From contig JAPTHN010000002.1 of assembly GCA_026936325.1 (NCBI GenBank), positions 14,151,228 to 14,215,227 of the forward strand: a DNA stretch of 64,000 nt, in the 5' to 3' direction. Position numbers and translations under genes: made by a program. This stretch comes from Platynereis dumerilii. Taxonomy: Eukaryota > Annelida > Polychaeta > Phyllodocida > Nereididae. The notes under the pieces are model-generated. The model made no database searches, had not been told where the DNA came from, and worked only from the letters and a program-made list of their open reading frames with translations. Numbering within the stretch: the first letter of the stretch is position 1; each line of letters opens with the position of its first letter. Positions 45,321-56,343 of the stretch are shown piece by piece.

Positions 45321-45600
45321 CAGTAGACGAACGTCAAGTGCTTACTTGTGAGGTCACAGCCCTATCCATGCCATGTTAAACTCTGTATGACGTGTAAGCC
45401 GCCAGTGAGGTCATATCCTTTACTTCCTGTGTTATTTATCAGAGTCACTGACCAATTTATACCACTCACCAATGAGGTCACAAGTTGCCCAATGATAAAT
45501 TTTAAATTGAAAGTCTATTTCAATGCAATGGATAGGGCCTGTTGTGAGGGCATTGATTTACACCAGTAGGAGAATGTAAGTACTTGTCATTCGTCTACTG
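45321..45600. mobile_element. Mariner-like MITE, 280 bp
   Basis: Ends CAGTAGACGAACGT and ACTTGTCATTCGTCTACTG are complementary over about 25 bp with mismatches. TA flanks both sides (45,319-45,320 and 45,601-45,602). P2 lacks the insert near 53,640. TA duplication and a CAGT-type end fit Tc1/mariner. Confidence 0.8.
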
Positions 45601-45769
45601 TAATGAAAATCTCTGGATGATGTTTGTACAAATATGCATACCATGCAGTGATGAATGTTTTAATCCCCACAAATATGATAGTACTTTGTACTATTGAATT
45701 AATACAGATCTGCTTTACAGGGAATTCTTGAATTTTATCAAGGTCAGGTCTCGAAGGCTGTTGGACAAA

Positions 45770-46070
45770 TCAGCTGAAACCTTCAAGGCAGAGCCAGATT
45801 GGATGACCTCCAATGTGTCAGGTCCTCTAGCTTGTTGGTTTGATGAGACATAACTCTTGTGAACATTGGCCGAGTTTTGAGTGAGAACTTCTAAAATAAG
45901 CCTGAGCTGAAAACAGATGCAGCTCGCAGCGAAGATGGTGCTTGAGCAACACAAAAGATGTAAGGACAACCGGGAAAAATGCATTACGCATTATAAAAAG
46001 ACAATGAAAGAAGAGAGAGTGAACCAACAGGAAAACACAGAGAAGATTAATTAAGCATCCTGCAAGTGGC
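45770..46070 (+). repeat. R1 copy (P1)
   Basis: Diverged; the signature GAACTTCTAAAATAAGCC is retained. Confidence 0.6.
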
Positions 46071-46529
46071 AATAGTGAATAAGACACATTGTTAAAAGTA
46101 GCTTTGAGAATCTACTTGAAATTCTTATGAGCTTTTTAATATGAATTTGAATGTTTCTTTTTTAAACTATTGAGTTGAAGAACCCGTCTTGAACAGAAAT
46201 TGCTGAATTTTGAAGACTCTATAATGCAATAATTTCCATAGTATACTAACTCTTCTTATTCTTGGCCATTTTCATTGATCTGCTTGATTCATGTGATTTA
46301 CTCTGAGTGATTCTTGGCCCTGATGTGAGTGACACAAGTTGACTGGGTCTAGTGTCACGCTGTCTGAGTGGGTGATTTGAGGAGGTTGGATGTGTAGGGA
46401 GGCCGTAAAACCATCAGAGGTCCTCCAACTGTCATGCATCGTGGAGATGAATGGCCATTGATCGTGGTGCCTTGTCTGCCTCCATCTAGTGCTCTCTGCA
46501 GTCATAATTCCTCTGAATCTGATTCCGTC

Positions 46530-46962
46530 TCACAAACTTTCTTATTGTATTGTTTTTTGTATTGTATTGTATATACTATCAGTCATGCACTGCAATGCAG
46601 GCACGAAATTGGTGGTGAGCCTTCCACAATGATACAGCTCAGGGCAGCCATAGTACGGCGCCCATGGGCAGAGACAAGGGGAACATTGCCCAAGGTTCCC
46701 ATGCCTTAGCATTCTCCAGTGTTGGTGACAGCCGTATAATGATGAGTGATGAGGAGACTGTGAGTCTGGTACATACCCTATTGATTCAGGGATGTCTAGG
46801 GTCTTTCAGTTGCCCCAGCACAGAACACTGGATACAACCTGCCTCCATTTAATGTCCCATGTGCTCGGACCAAATTGAGTTCCAGGAGTGGGAGTCGAAC
46901 CCACGACCTCACAGCCAGTGGTAGCACAAACAAGCGCCTTTAACAATTAGGCCACGGGGAAT
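46530..46962 (-). repeat. tRNA-derived SINE, family 2, second copy
   Basis: On the minus strand the head starts near 46,962 with CCCCGTGGCCTAATTGTTAAA (A box) and a B box GGGTTCGACTCCC. It shares its body with the SINE at 43.4 kb. The 3' end at the left is a simple repeat of CAATA units (46,540-46,570). The P2 paralogue at about 54,840-54,890 lacks it. Confidence 0.8.
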
Positions 46963-48330
46963 ATCTCATGAGTCTCTCCATTTTTTGGAAAACAGCACCA
47001 TCACTGCAAGAAAGAGCAATCAGATGCAAACACACACAGTCAGTAAAGACTCAGTATACTCCATGCTATGTTATTGTGACGTCATCAGTGGTATCATATT
47101 TCATCCCTGTCATCACATGTTCCTAGGAACAAATGAGTTTGTCTTCCCAGGCTCCTCTGTCTCCTGTTGCAGGACCCCAGAATCCTTTGGAGTGCTCCAT
47201 TCTCTTGGTAAAGGAGAAGCGCAGGCCCTGGGTTGACTCCACACAAGACTACTTCCAGTCTGGTACTCTCATTATTATAATCTCAGTCTATCTGTCAATT
47301 AGGAAATGCAGAAAAAATGAAGAAATATATAGTCACCTTTTTTGCCCTTGACAACAGAATTACTGTTTAATCTTCCAATTCTACCAAACTACTGTTTTTG
47401 TTGCTACTCTGCTGATATGATTTATATACCTCCATGACATTCTTATCACAAAACAAAAACTTTCTGCGTACTCCCTCTGCCGCTACAGCCTCGGATACTT
47501 TTTTCACACAAAAGCATTTTCATGACAGTTTTGACAAATCCTATGTTTACCAATGATAAACAAAGACTTCCTGGAGTGTATATTGGAGAGGAAGCTTCAC
47601 TGCTGTCCTGGAAATGGAGTGTTTGCAACTGTGTTTTTTGGGCAGACAGTGGCAGACAATCAAAGGCAATCAAACACTCAGATTGGCCGATGGACATTTA
47701 TGGTCATGTAGAGTTGTGGTTGCTAGATCAGTTTCAAAGGACATTTTGAGAGTGGGGAATAGAGGTCTATACATAGGGAGTTGAAAACATTTTAAGACTT
47801 TTCTGGACATGAGACGTGTACATTGCAGATAGGCACGGAAATGTATTTTCAATGTTGTATAAAAATGGGAAGTTTAAGTTTCTGAAGTATTACCGCAGTT
47901 TCAATATTTGTAATGAAACTTAACCAATCATAATAGCTGACGATGAGTCATGAGCATAGCATGGGAACCTAGAGGCTGTTTAACTAGTCATGACCTTTTG
48001 ATGTATGATTTTGGTGTTAAACTGTGAGAAACAAATTGTCTTTCTTTGTTATTCATCAAGTAGTACACTAGTAGTGTGATCACAACACATTTATCCTCAT
48101 CATGACTCACATGGTTCAGTTTTTTAATAGTGAAACAACTCTTTTCCCTTAAGTGATGGAACTACAATAATATGTAAATGGCACTGCCATGAAATTCGCG
48201 CAGCATTGTCATAGAACTACTGCATTATCTTCAACTTTCCATGCAGAAGGCTAATTTATCTTTTTAAATGACTGGGCAAATGGGCAGATACTAGATAGAA
48301 TAGATACATAAGGTCAGATCTATAGACAAG

Positions 48331-48372
48331 ATTAGATAGATCTATAGATAGATAGATAGATAGGTAGATAGG

Positions 48373-48417
<45 letters not shown>
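48331..48417. repeat. GATA microsatellite
   Basis: Mostly uninterrupted GATA with a few AGGT variants. Translations rich in YLSI are artefacts of the repeat. Confidence 0.95.
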
Positions 48418-48946
48418 TGCACCGACAGTTGTGTAATTCAAATCTGTGTTAAATTTGGATCTATAAATATTTTATCTATTATGTTAAATTGTTGATGTTT
48501 CAAAACCGAGATCAATAAAACCATAGCTATTTAGAGATGACTGTTTACTATTAGACTGTTACATCATTTGTTGATAGTTAATGAAGATTATGTAACCTTA
48601 AGTGTTGTTATGATTTCTTACTTGGAGAGCCATTTAAGTCATTATAACTTTTGTGTTGACTTTTAATTTTCAGTCACTTCTTACAATCACGGGTATGAAA
48701 TAAATATTTCCAATGTTGATACACATGTTCCTTTAAATCCCTGAAATGTGTCATTGGAGGTTGTTATATGACAATACTGAAATTTTAAAGATATTTTGGA
48801 AGATATTTGAGGTATTTTAATTATTTACCAAACTAAACTCTGACTAAACTACTAGCTCCACTTTTATTGCAACTACAGGCACTTCCTGTTCAGGCAGTCA
48901 CTGTAGACAGGAGCACCACACAGAATGACCTGTCCTTGTGCTAAGT

Positions 48947-48989
48947 GAGCTTCGCTCATGGCTGCCTTCGGCAGCCATGAGCTGCGCTC
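48947..48989. repeat. Cruciform-like hairpin
   Basis: GCTCATGGCTGCC (48,954-48,966) pairs perfectly with GGCAGCCATGAGC (48,970-48,982) around TTC. An outer GAGC/GCTC pair follows after 3-nt bulges. Confidence 0.85.
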
Positions 48990-49752
48990 ATATAATGTGC
49001 ATATTTTCAGACACAGAACAGTGGACAGACCTGAGACCTGTCTGTACTATTTGCACAGACAAAATGGTATCAGGGACATTGAACAGTAAGCATACCAGAC
49101 AGACAGATGCTTGACATAGTTGCCAATTTTGGCAGCTGGTCATGGACATTTATGGACAGACATACCCAGACAATCAAAGACAAACAAATGGAGGAATTCG
49201 GATAGTTCTAATGTGGACAGGGCAGGGGAGACAATCATTATTCCGACAGATTTCGCCACAATATGATCCATGGCCTTGCTATCAGCCCGCCCAAAATGTC
49301 ATGTTATTTTGCTGATTGCAGATTCTTTGTTTTGATAACTTCTGGACTCCAGTATTTTCCATTTGTTCTTATCTCTGGCTTGATCATTTTGGCAATGCCA
49401 ACCAGAAATGTTTGTACGTAGTATGGGACATTCGTCTGAATGGTTGATTTCCATAGGATATAATCAGACTGAGAAATGCAACTTTCTCCCTCTTCAGTCT
49501 TCACGCACTCGCGTAATGTGAGATCAATCTTAACTTCTTGGCTTTGCATAAAATGTAGGACTTTAATTTCCTAAGTATCATCCACAGTCGAATGGCATGG
49601 CCATTCCATCACATGATACAGCCACCTACTTGCATAAAAAAAACTAGAATTCACACTGCGAGCAGAATGTGAGGAGCTGCTGAGCCTGCTGCTTGAGAAT
49701 TAAATTGATTTTTAGACAAGAAAAAGAAAACATTTGTGCAAAATATAGAGGG

Positions 49753-49793
49753 GTAGGTAGACAGATAGATAGACAGAAAGATAGATATAAACT

Positions 49794-49865
<72 letters not shown>

Positions 49866-49906
49866 CATAGATAGATAGATAGATAGACAGAGAAATAGAT
49901 AGATAG
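49753..49906. repeat. GATA microsatellite, longer
   Basis: About 150 bp of GATA with GACA and GATATAAACT interruptions at the edges. Confidence 0.95.
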
Positions 49907-50539
49907 GTCCATTTTTATGAAAGTGACTTAGATTAACTGACCAAATGCCTGTGCTATTGTCTAATAATATGAAAGGCCGTACATGTCCATTGTGAGCAAT
50001 GTTGCATTGCAATAGGGGTGGCTATTGTATGAGCATCCATGAAACATTAACTTTTAGACAATTTTTTTTAAATCTTTTAAAAATTTTACTTTATTGAACT
50101 TGCATTTTCTAACAAGCAAGTAATGATATAATGAATTAATCTAACCTCTGATAATCAAATATCAAAATGTATTGGTCATACATGTATATTACATATAAAA
50201 TTACAAGAGAAAAAAATGTAACACAAATTGTCTGGTGAATTACAAAGTGTTGAGATCCCGGAAACTGACTTGGCAAAGGGCAGGGCGATTATACCAAAAC
50301 AAACCAGAGTCAGGTGTAAGGAGGTGAGACTTAGGACTCACATGTGATGTTAAGGCATTATTTAGTGATATATGTATATGACTAAACAACTAACTGATTT
50401 AGTTGGACTGTGTTAGTACATGTACGTTTAGAATTATTAGATAGGTATTGGTTTATTTGTATTTAAATCCAACACTGCTAGTAAAACCCAAGCCAACCAA
50501 CATTTTACAATTAAATTGCACTGTAATTGCAGTGAATCT

Positions 50540-50567
50540 GGGGAATCCCCAGACCAGGGGAATTCCC
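50540..50567. promoter_or_regulatory. Twin kappaB-like sites
   Basis: GGGGAATCCCC (50,540-50,550) and GGGGAATTCCC (50,557-50,567), 17 bp start to start. Both fit the NF-kappaB/Rel consensus. No adjacent gene was identified. Confidence 0.3.
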
Positions 50568-50595
50568 ACTTTGTTCATGCATCGCTGAGCATACA

Positions 50596-50700
50596 AGCCT
50601 GTAACAGGACTGGGGGCCTGAATGGACTGGTTAACACCTGTACTGGCAGTCTGGCACAGTGCATGACTGGTCTGACCCAAAACCTGTCCTGTCACAGGCT
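50596..50700. repeat. Short inverted-repeat element
   Basis: AGCCTGTAACAGGAC (50,596-50,610) and GTCCTGTCACAGGCT (50,686-50,700) match at 14 of 15 positions. It may be a small MITE. Confidence 0.5.
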
Positions 50701-50943
50701 AAAATGGCACCAATTTTAAATGGTGAAGCCAGCTGCAGAGTCCTAAATTACAAGATTTATGAAGCCTGTAGCATATTCTACAAAGCAAGAATGTAATGGA
50801 ATTTACCCACATGTAATGCTAGTTTACATATCCTACAATAACCTTCAGTTATGAACCCTTTGAATGGTGAGGGGAGTCCAGAAAACTTCACACAGATTTG
50901 GGGCATTTTCAAGTGACTCACAGATCATGAGCACAAATACAAA

Positions 50944-50973
50944 AGGAGCTGGCTGCCAGCGGCAGCAGCTCCT
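50944..50973. repeat. Small hairpin
   Basis: AGGAGCT-G-GCTGCC pairs with GGCAGC-AGCTCCT around AGC, with a single bulge. It has the same GCTGCC/GGCAGC core and 3-nt loop as the hairpin at 48,947. Confidence 0.7.
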
Positions 50974-51819
50974 AATAATCAGAAATTCCACACCAGATGG
51001 GGGAAGTAGCTCTTTTGTTGTTGTGGATCAAGAATATTAATATGAGATAACAATGTAATGGTTTCTAGAAATTACTTGGGAGTGCTATCATTCCTGCTTT
51101 GGAAAAATATTGGGCCACGTTCTTGTATTCTTGCCAAAAGGAATTACACCAACGCAACCATCTTGCTGGTGAAAACATTTTAGCGTTGATTATTCATTGT
51201 GATAGCCTTTCTGAATCGATTGCTTATTTTCTGCACCCTCTGTTTGCAAATTTATGTATAAGTTCGTCTTGAGTAAGACTTGACAATGATAGACAATTTG
51301 GTTCAGCGCAACTCCACAAGGACTGATGTCTACTTGCAACTGAGCAAAAATGTGTGTGATGAGGACCTGCTCAGTAAGAAAACTCTTTAGTGGTTTGTCT
51401 CGCTCTTTGTCTGACCTTTTCCAATGCAATAATGGGACACCTCAACTGTGGCTTGCTCCGAACAATTAACTGTCACATTCATGGGGACCTTGTGGGATAG
51501 AATGTCAGTTTCTGTGTCACAAAGTGTGTCAGCCACTTACATACAATGCTCTTTCCTGTGTCAGTCATTGTTTCTGACATTTGTGGCTGTACTGCTTGCT
51601 GTGTCAGTAGAAGTGGGCAATTGAGCCAATTTGTAGCGGAATGGTAGCTACATTTTGACAATGACCGCTGAGTTGACCGGACTAAGCAATTGAATAAGTT
51701 TTAGTATTTTTGTCCATCTTTCTGAAGTAATAAATGCTATGATTTTGAGTGTTTTAGGATGTGATAACTTTAATCAATTAATTTGGTTGTTTCCAACATT
51801 ATGTTAATAATAATAGCAA

Positions 51820-52170
51820 TGTGTGCCTCGTACAAGAATGTCTAATGCAGACTGAATTTTGTTTATCCTCCGACTTTGCTTCTGTGCTTCCGGCTTGGCC
51901 GTCCTTTTTCTCGCTTTGCCTGAGGCATCTTTCTTTGGTTGGTCTTGCTTCTTTTGTGTTGTCTTCACTACCAACTTCCTGTTTTTGCTCTCTCCTTATT
52001 TTTTGTTAGCTCAGGCTTATGTACTCTTTCTCTAAATCAGGTTAACTCCACTCAAAGCTCAGTCATTGTTCACTAATGTTCGGTCTCTACAGCCCAACCA
52101 GCGGAAGTACCAGACTCGCTGTAAGTCTTTCAATCGAGCCTCTGCCTCTATAACACATCAACTGTCCAAG
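51820..52170 (-). repeat. R1 copy, reverse orientation (P1)
   Basis: On the plus strand reads TTAGCTCAGGCTTATG and CAGGTTAACTCCACTCAAAG, complements of the R1 signatures. Confidence 0.6.
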
Positions 52171-52439
52171 AGACTCACAAGATGTGTCTAATTTGGTCTG
52201 TTGCAGCACTTCGCCACAGTTTGACAGTGCATGATTGCACTGAAAGGAAATGGAAACTGTATATATGTTACAGTCTATTATGGATTTATAGTCTGATGAT
52301 TATAATGATATAGCAGTTGAAGGATATTCATAGAGAAAAATGTACAGTAATTTTAAATCTACGATAATATAAGATATTTCAGAGTCATATTCCAGTCTAC
52401 AGATGGTTCAGTAGGTATCCTTTCTACCAATAGTTGCCG

Positions 52440-52640
52440 CTGTTCATTTTCCATCCTTGATTTCCTTTATCTCTCTCAAGGTCTGTGTCTTTCTAACAGG
52501 TCTAAACCCAGCAAAGAGGAAATTTGGTTCATCAATAGATGGCAAACTAGAAAATGCAAAAGAAAGAGCAAGGAAAAGACCTATGGTATAGGGGTGTTTG
52601 CTTCTCTTCAAGCTGAAGTACAACAGCCATAATATGAGTT
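52440..52640 (+). repeat. Second short repeat type (P1/P2 junction)
   Basis: GTTCATTTTCCATCCTTGA and GGCAAACTAGAAAATGC match the copies at 26.2 and 37.5 kb with more divergence. Confidence 0.5.
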
Positions 52641-53804
52641 TTTTTAAGCTAGCCATGACATTTTTGGAGAGTTACCGTTTTACATTATTTTGTTATCCGT
52701 GTCAAGACATAGCATAAAATTCCAGATGTCATTCATTTTCTCAAGAGAAGAATATACTGCATGCATGCATATAAATACTGTGATGTACTACATAGATAAT
52801 ACCAGCGTAATAAATAGATGTGGGCGGTGTATATAATGCTGCAATGTACACTTCAAAGCGGCACCATATCCAGTATTGTCATCTTACTTCTTTGTGGAAT
52901 TTTCTTTGCCTCCTCTTCTTAGTGGCACATCTATGCAATGGAATCTCTATTTGCACAGTTCTATGTAGGAAGTGCAGTACCTGAAAGGTGAGGAAACAAT
53001 GGGAATAGAGTAAAAAAAATACAGAATGGGATAATAGACATCTCTCCTAGAAATAACTTACCAAAGTCTGAAGAATGGTGGTGATTAACCTGATGTAGCT
53101 CCTCAAGAGTTACATTATCTTCTTGTGCATACACTCCAGCATGAATCTAAAATGTGTTAGAATGATAAAAAGTTATAGTAATATTCTCACTTTTGGAAAG
53201 TGTTGAAATGTTAGCCTGCAAAGTATCTTAGGAGTGCACATGCTTTAGTTCTAAACAATACTTGCATACATGTGTGTTGCTTTGCTGTATTTAACAAATT
53301 ATGCATAGTTTGTTAAAGGGGGCTTTGAGTGCCAATGACAATACACGGTTTGATGGTTCTTTATGGTGTTTTGTTGGCTTTGTTGCCTTGCAATGTTTAT
53401 TTATTTCGTCTAAATCTCTCGCTGTCAGAGATATGAATCACAGCTCCCACAAATTCCGTGGGGTATTAAGGCTTATAGCTCTGACCTACTCTGAAAGACT
53501 GGATCATGGTGGATTGTTCAATGTCAGGTTTTCATGCCTGAATAGCAATGTTTCTCATGCATATGTGCATTGTAAGGCAGCTTTTGGTGATGCCATGAGA
53601 TCTGTCGTATAATTATGGTGATGTCAGTTCTGCTCTATAAAAATGGATGCCCTTTTAGTGCCTGTTAGTAGCAAATTGATGAAAAATGTGTACCTTTTTA
53701 AATTTTTTTATCAGAACAAATATGAAATTCTTGGTCCTGTTGGCTTAGTATTCTTTCTCTCACAATATGCAATTCTAGAATGGCACCCAAGTTTTGTCTT
53801 GCCA

Positions 53805-54300
53805 GGCTGATGGACAAATCAGCTAAAACGATGGAGGCACAGCCTGATTGGTTGACCTCCAATGTGTCTGGTCCTTTTGCTTGTTGGTTTGATGAGACCG
53901 AACATTTGAACATTGCACTGAAAAAAAGGTTTGTGTAAAACAGACAAAACGAACGTTAGGTGGTGTCCGTCCAAAATTTTGTGTATATTAGACAATATGT
54001 ATGTGTATTTTTGACATTTCATTGATCAAATCACACGGATCAAGATTGACAATGAAATGTCAAAAATACACATACCTTTTGTCTGAATTTACACAAAATT
54101 TTGGACGGACACCAGCTAACGTTCATTTTGTCTGTTTCACACAAACCTTTTTTTCAGTGTGGTTGAGCTTTGAGTGAGAACTTCTAAAAAAAGATTGAGC
54201 TGAAAAAAAAGCAGCTCACAGGGTGGTACTAAAGCCAAACAAAAGATGCAAGGACAACTGACAAAGATGCTTTACACATTAGAAAAATACAACCGAAGGA
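53805..54300 (+). repeat. R1 copy split by a MITE (P2)
   Basis: R1 halves at 53,805-53,915 and 54,160-54,300 are separated by the fold-back element. Confidence 0.6.
53916..54159. mobile_element. Long-arm fold-back MITE, 244 bp
   Basis: Ends CACTGAAAAAAAGGTTTGTG and its complement. The arms are about 105 bp each and highly complementary, sharing GTGTCCGTCCAAAATTTTGTG. Comparison with uninterrupted R1 copies (GAACATTGG) implies a TG dinucleotide duplication. There is no ORF. Confidence 0.85.
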
Positions 54301-56159
54301 GAGAGAGAGAACCTTCTGTATAACATGATGAACAAGGTTTAGTAAGCATCCTGTAAGTGGCTATTGTAAATAAGATGCATTTTTGCTTATTACAAGTAGC
54401 TTTGAGAATCAACTTTGAAGTCCTTAGATGAGCTTTATAATATGATGTTGAATGTATCTATTTTAAACCTGTGAGTTGAAGAACACCTTTTGGACTGAAA
54501 TTTCTGAAGTTTGAGGACTCTATAATGCGATAATTTCTACAGTGTACTAAGATTTTTATTCTTGGTCATTTCCATTGATGTGCTTGATTCATGTGATTCA
54601 CCCTTCAGGGTGATTCTTGGCCCTGATGTGAGTGACACAAGTTGACAGGGTCTAGTGTTACGCTGTCTGAGTGGGAGATTTGAGGAGGGTGGATGTGTAG
54701 GGAGGCCGTAAAACCATCAGAGGTCCTCCAACTGTCATGCATCCTGGAGATGAATGGCCATTGATCGTAGTGTCTTGTCTGCCTCCCTCTACAGTGCTCT
54801 CTGCAGTCATAATTCCTCTGAATCTGATGCCATCTCAAACAATCCCATATCCCATGGATCTCCATGGGCTTCCATGCCTTTGCACTACAGCACCATCACT
54901 GCAAGCAAAGGGCAACCAGATATGACTAACATAGTCAGTCAGTATAAATCACACGTAATTGTGACGTTATCAGTGTGTGTGATATGTATTTCATCTTTGT
55001 CGTCGGACGTCCCTCTGAACAAATAAGTTTTTTCTCCAGTCTCCTGGTGGAAGCCATTGTAGGACTCCAGAGTCCTTTGCAGTGCTGCAATTTCTTGAAA
55101 AATTAGCAGGCCCCAGGTTGTGTAACAAAGTGACTCAATACATGAGATCTTCCAGTCTGGTACACTCATTGTCATAATCTCAGTTTATCTGTAAATTTGC
55201 ACTCTCCTGCACAGTGACCCTCCTAAATCAGGACATGTTTTCACCTAATAAAAGCAAGGGGTATTTTAACTAAACTGAAATAGGCTGGCAGCTGCCTCAT
55301 TTTTGCAGGGCACCTGTTGGAGGATGGTAAATTTGGAAATTCAGAAAATGAAGCTGTCATCTCCTTTTCACCCTTGGCAACAAAATCACTGTTTAAATTG
55401 GCCAAACTACTGTATATGTAGCTACTGCTACTCTGCTGATCAATGACAATTCCACAACATTCTTATACCACAAAGCTAAAACTTGATGCATACTCTCTCT
55501 TCCTCCATAGCCTTGGATACTTTTTTCACACAAAAGCATCTGCATGACAGTTTTGACAAATCCAATGTTTGCCAATGATAAGCGCATACTTCCTGGAGTG
55601 CATATTGGAGAGGAAACTTTACTGCTGTCCTGGAACTTGAGTGTTGTCAACTATTCTTAGTTAGGGCAGACAATGCCAGGCACCGCCAGATAAATTGAGA
55701 CAATCGGAGACTGAGATTAGCGGATGGACATTAAATTTTATGAGTTGTATAATATTAGAGCTTTTTTAAGGACATTGTCAGGCTGGAGAAATGCAATTTT
55801 CTGTGTAAAGTATAGTAAAAGAGATGTGGCCTATTGAATAGTATTGTATAGAAATAAGTGAATGTTTCAGAAATATTACCTTTTGCTGTATTATTACTTA
55901 TGGTGAAAGGGATTGTCACTTTACTATGAAATGTGCACCTAATGATCATAATTATTATAGCTATGATTTTAGTGTAAGACTGTGAGAGACAAATCTGTTT
56001 TCCTTAGTCACCAGGTAGTGGTATGGGCATTATGACTCACATTGTCTGATTTTCATGTTGAATTTGTTCTCTTCTCCTGTAATTTAGTGTAATTAATGAA
56101 AAAGCAATCTGATGTGCACGGTGTTTCACACTCACAGAGCGGTGGACAAACCTTTCTAT

Positions 56160-56335
56160 CAGGGCTAGAAAAAATGTGAATTTCCGGGCAATTTGATTGG
56201 GTATGACAAAATTTCCCGTGAATCGAGCGACTACTTTCTAAGTTGGAATTTTGGACCTTTCTTCAAAAATTTCCAGTGAGATTTTGATATTTCCAGGCAA
56301 TGACATGCCCAAATTCCCTACTTTTTCCAGCCATG
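56160..56335. mobile_element. hAT-type MITE, 176 bp
   Basis: Ends CAGGGCTAGAAAAA and TTTTTCCAGCCATG. Perfect 8-bp target duplication CTTTCTAT at 56,152-56,159 and 56,336-56,343. The right-hand duplication directly abuts the next element. Confidence 0.85.
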
Positions 56336-56343
56336 CTTTCTAT

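Larger units (their letters stand above)
44480..52400 (+). repeat. Tandem unit P1, about 8 kb
   Basis: Landmarks GTGGTGTATATAATACTG (44,517), GATATGAATCACAGCTCCC (45,100), GATTCTTGGCCCTGATGTGA (46,307) and TTTGACAAATCC (47,529) recur in P2 at offsets of about 8.0-8.3 kb and partly in P3. It carries the 45.3-kb MITE, the 46.5-kb SINE and both GATA arrays. Short ORFs at shared sites change frame between copies. Confidence 0.8.

Noticed and set aside
46870-46962. tRNA gene on the minus strand
   Set aside because: Same SINE family as 43.4 kb, with a repeat tail and an empty paralogous site.
48256-48441. Leucine/serine/tyrosine-rich ORF
   Set aside because: Translation of a GATA microsatellite.
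49644-50012. 122-codon ORF with YLSI repeats
   Set aside because: Translation of the second GATA microsatellite.
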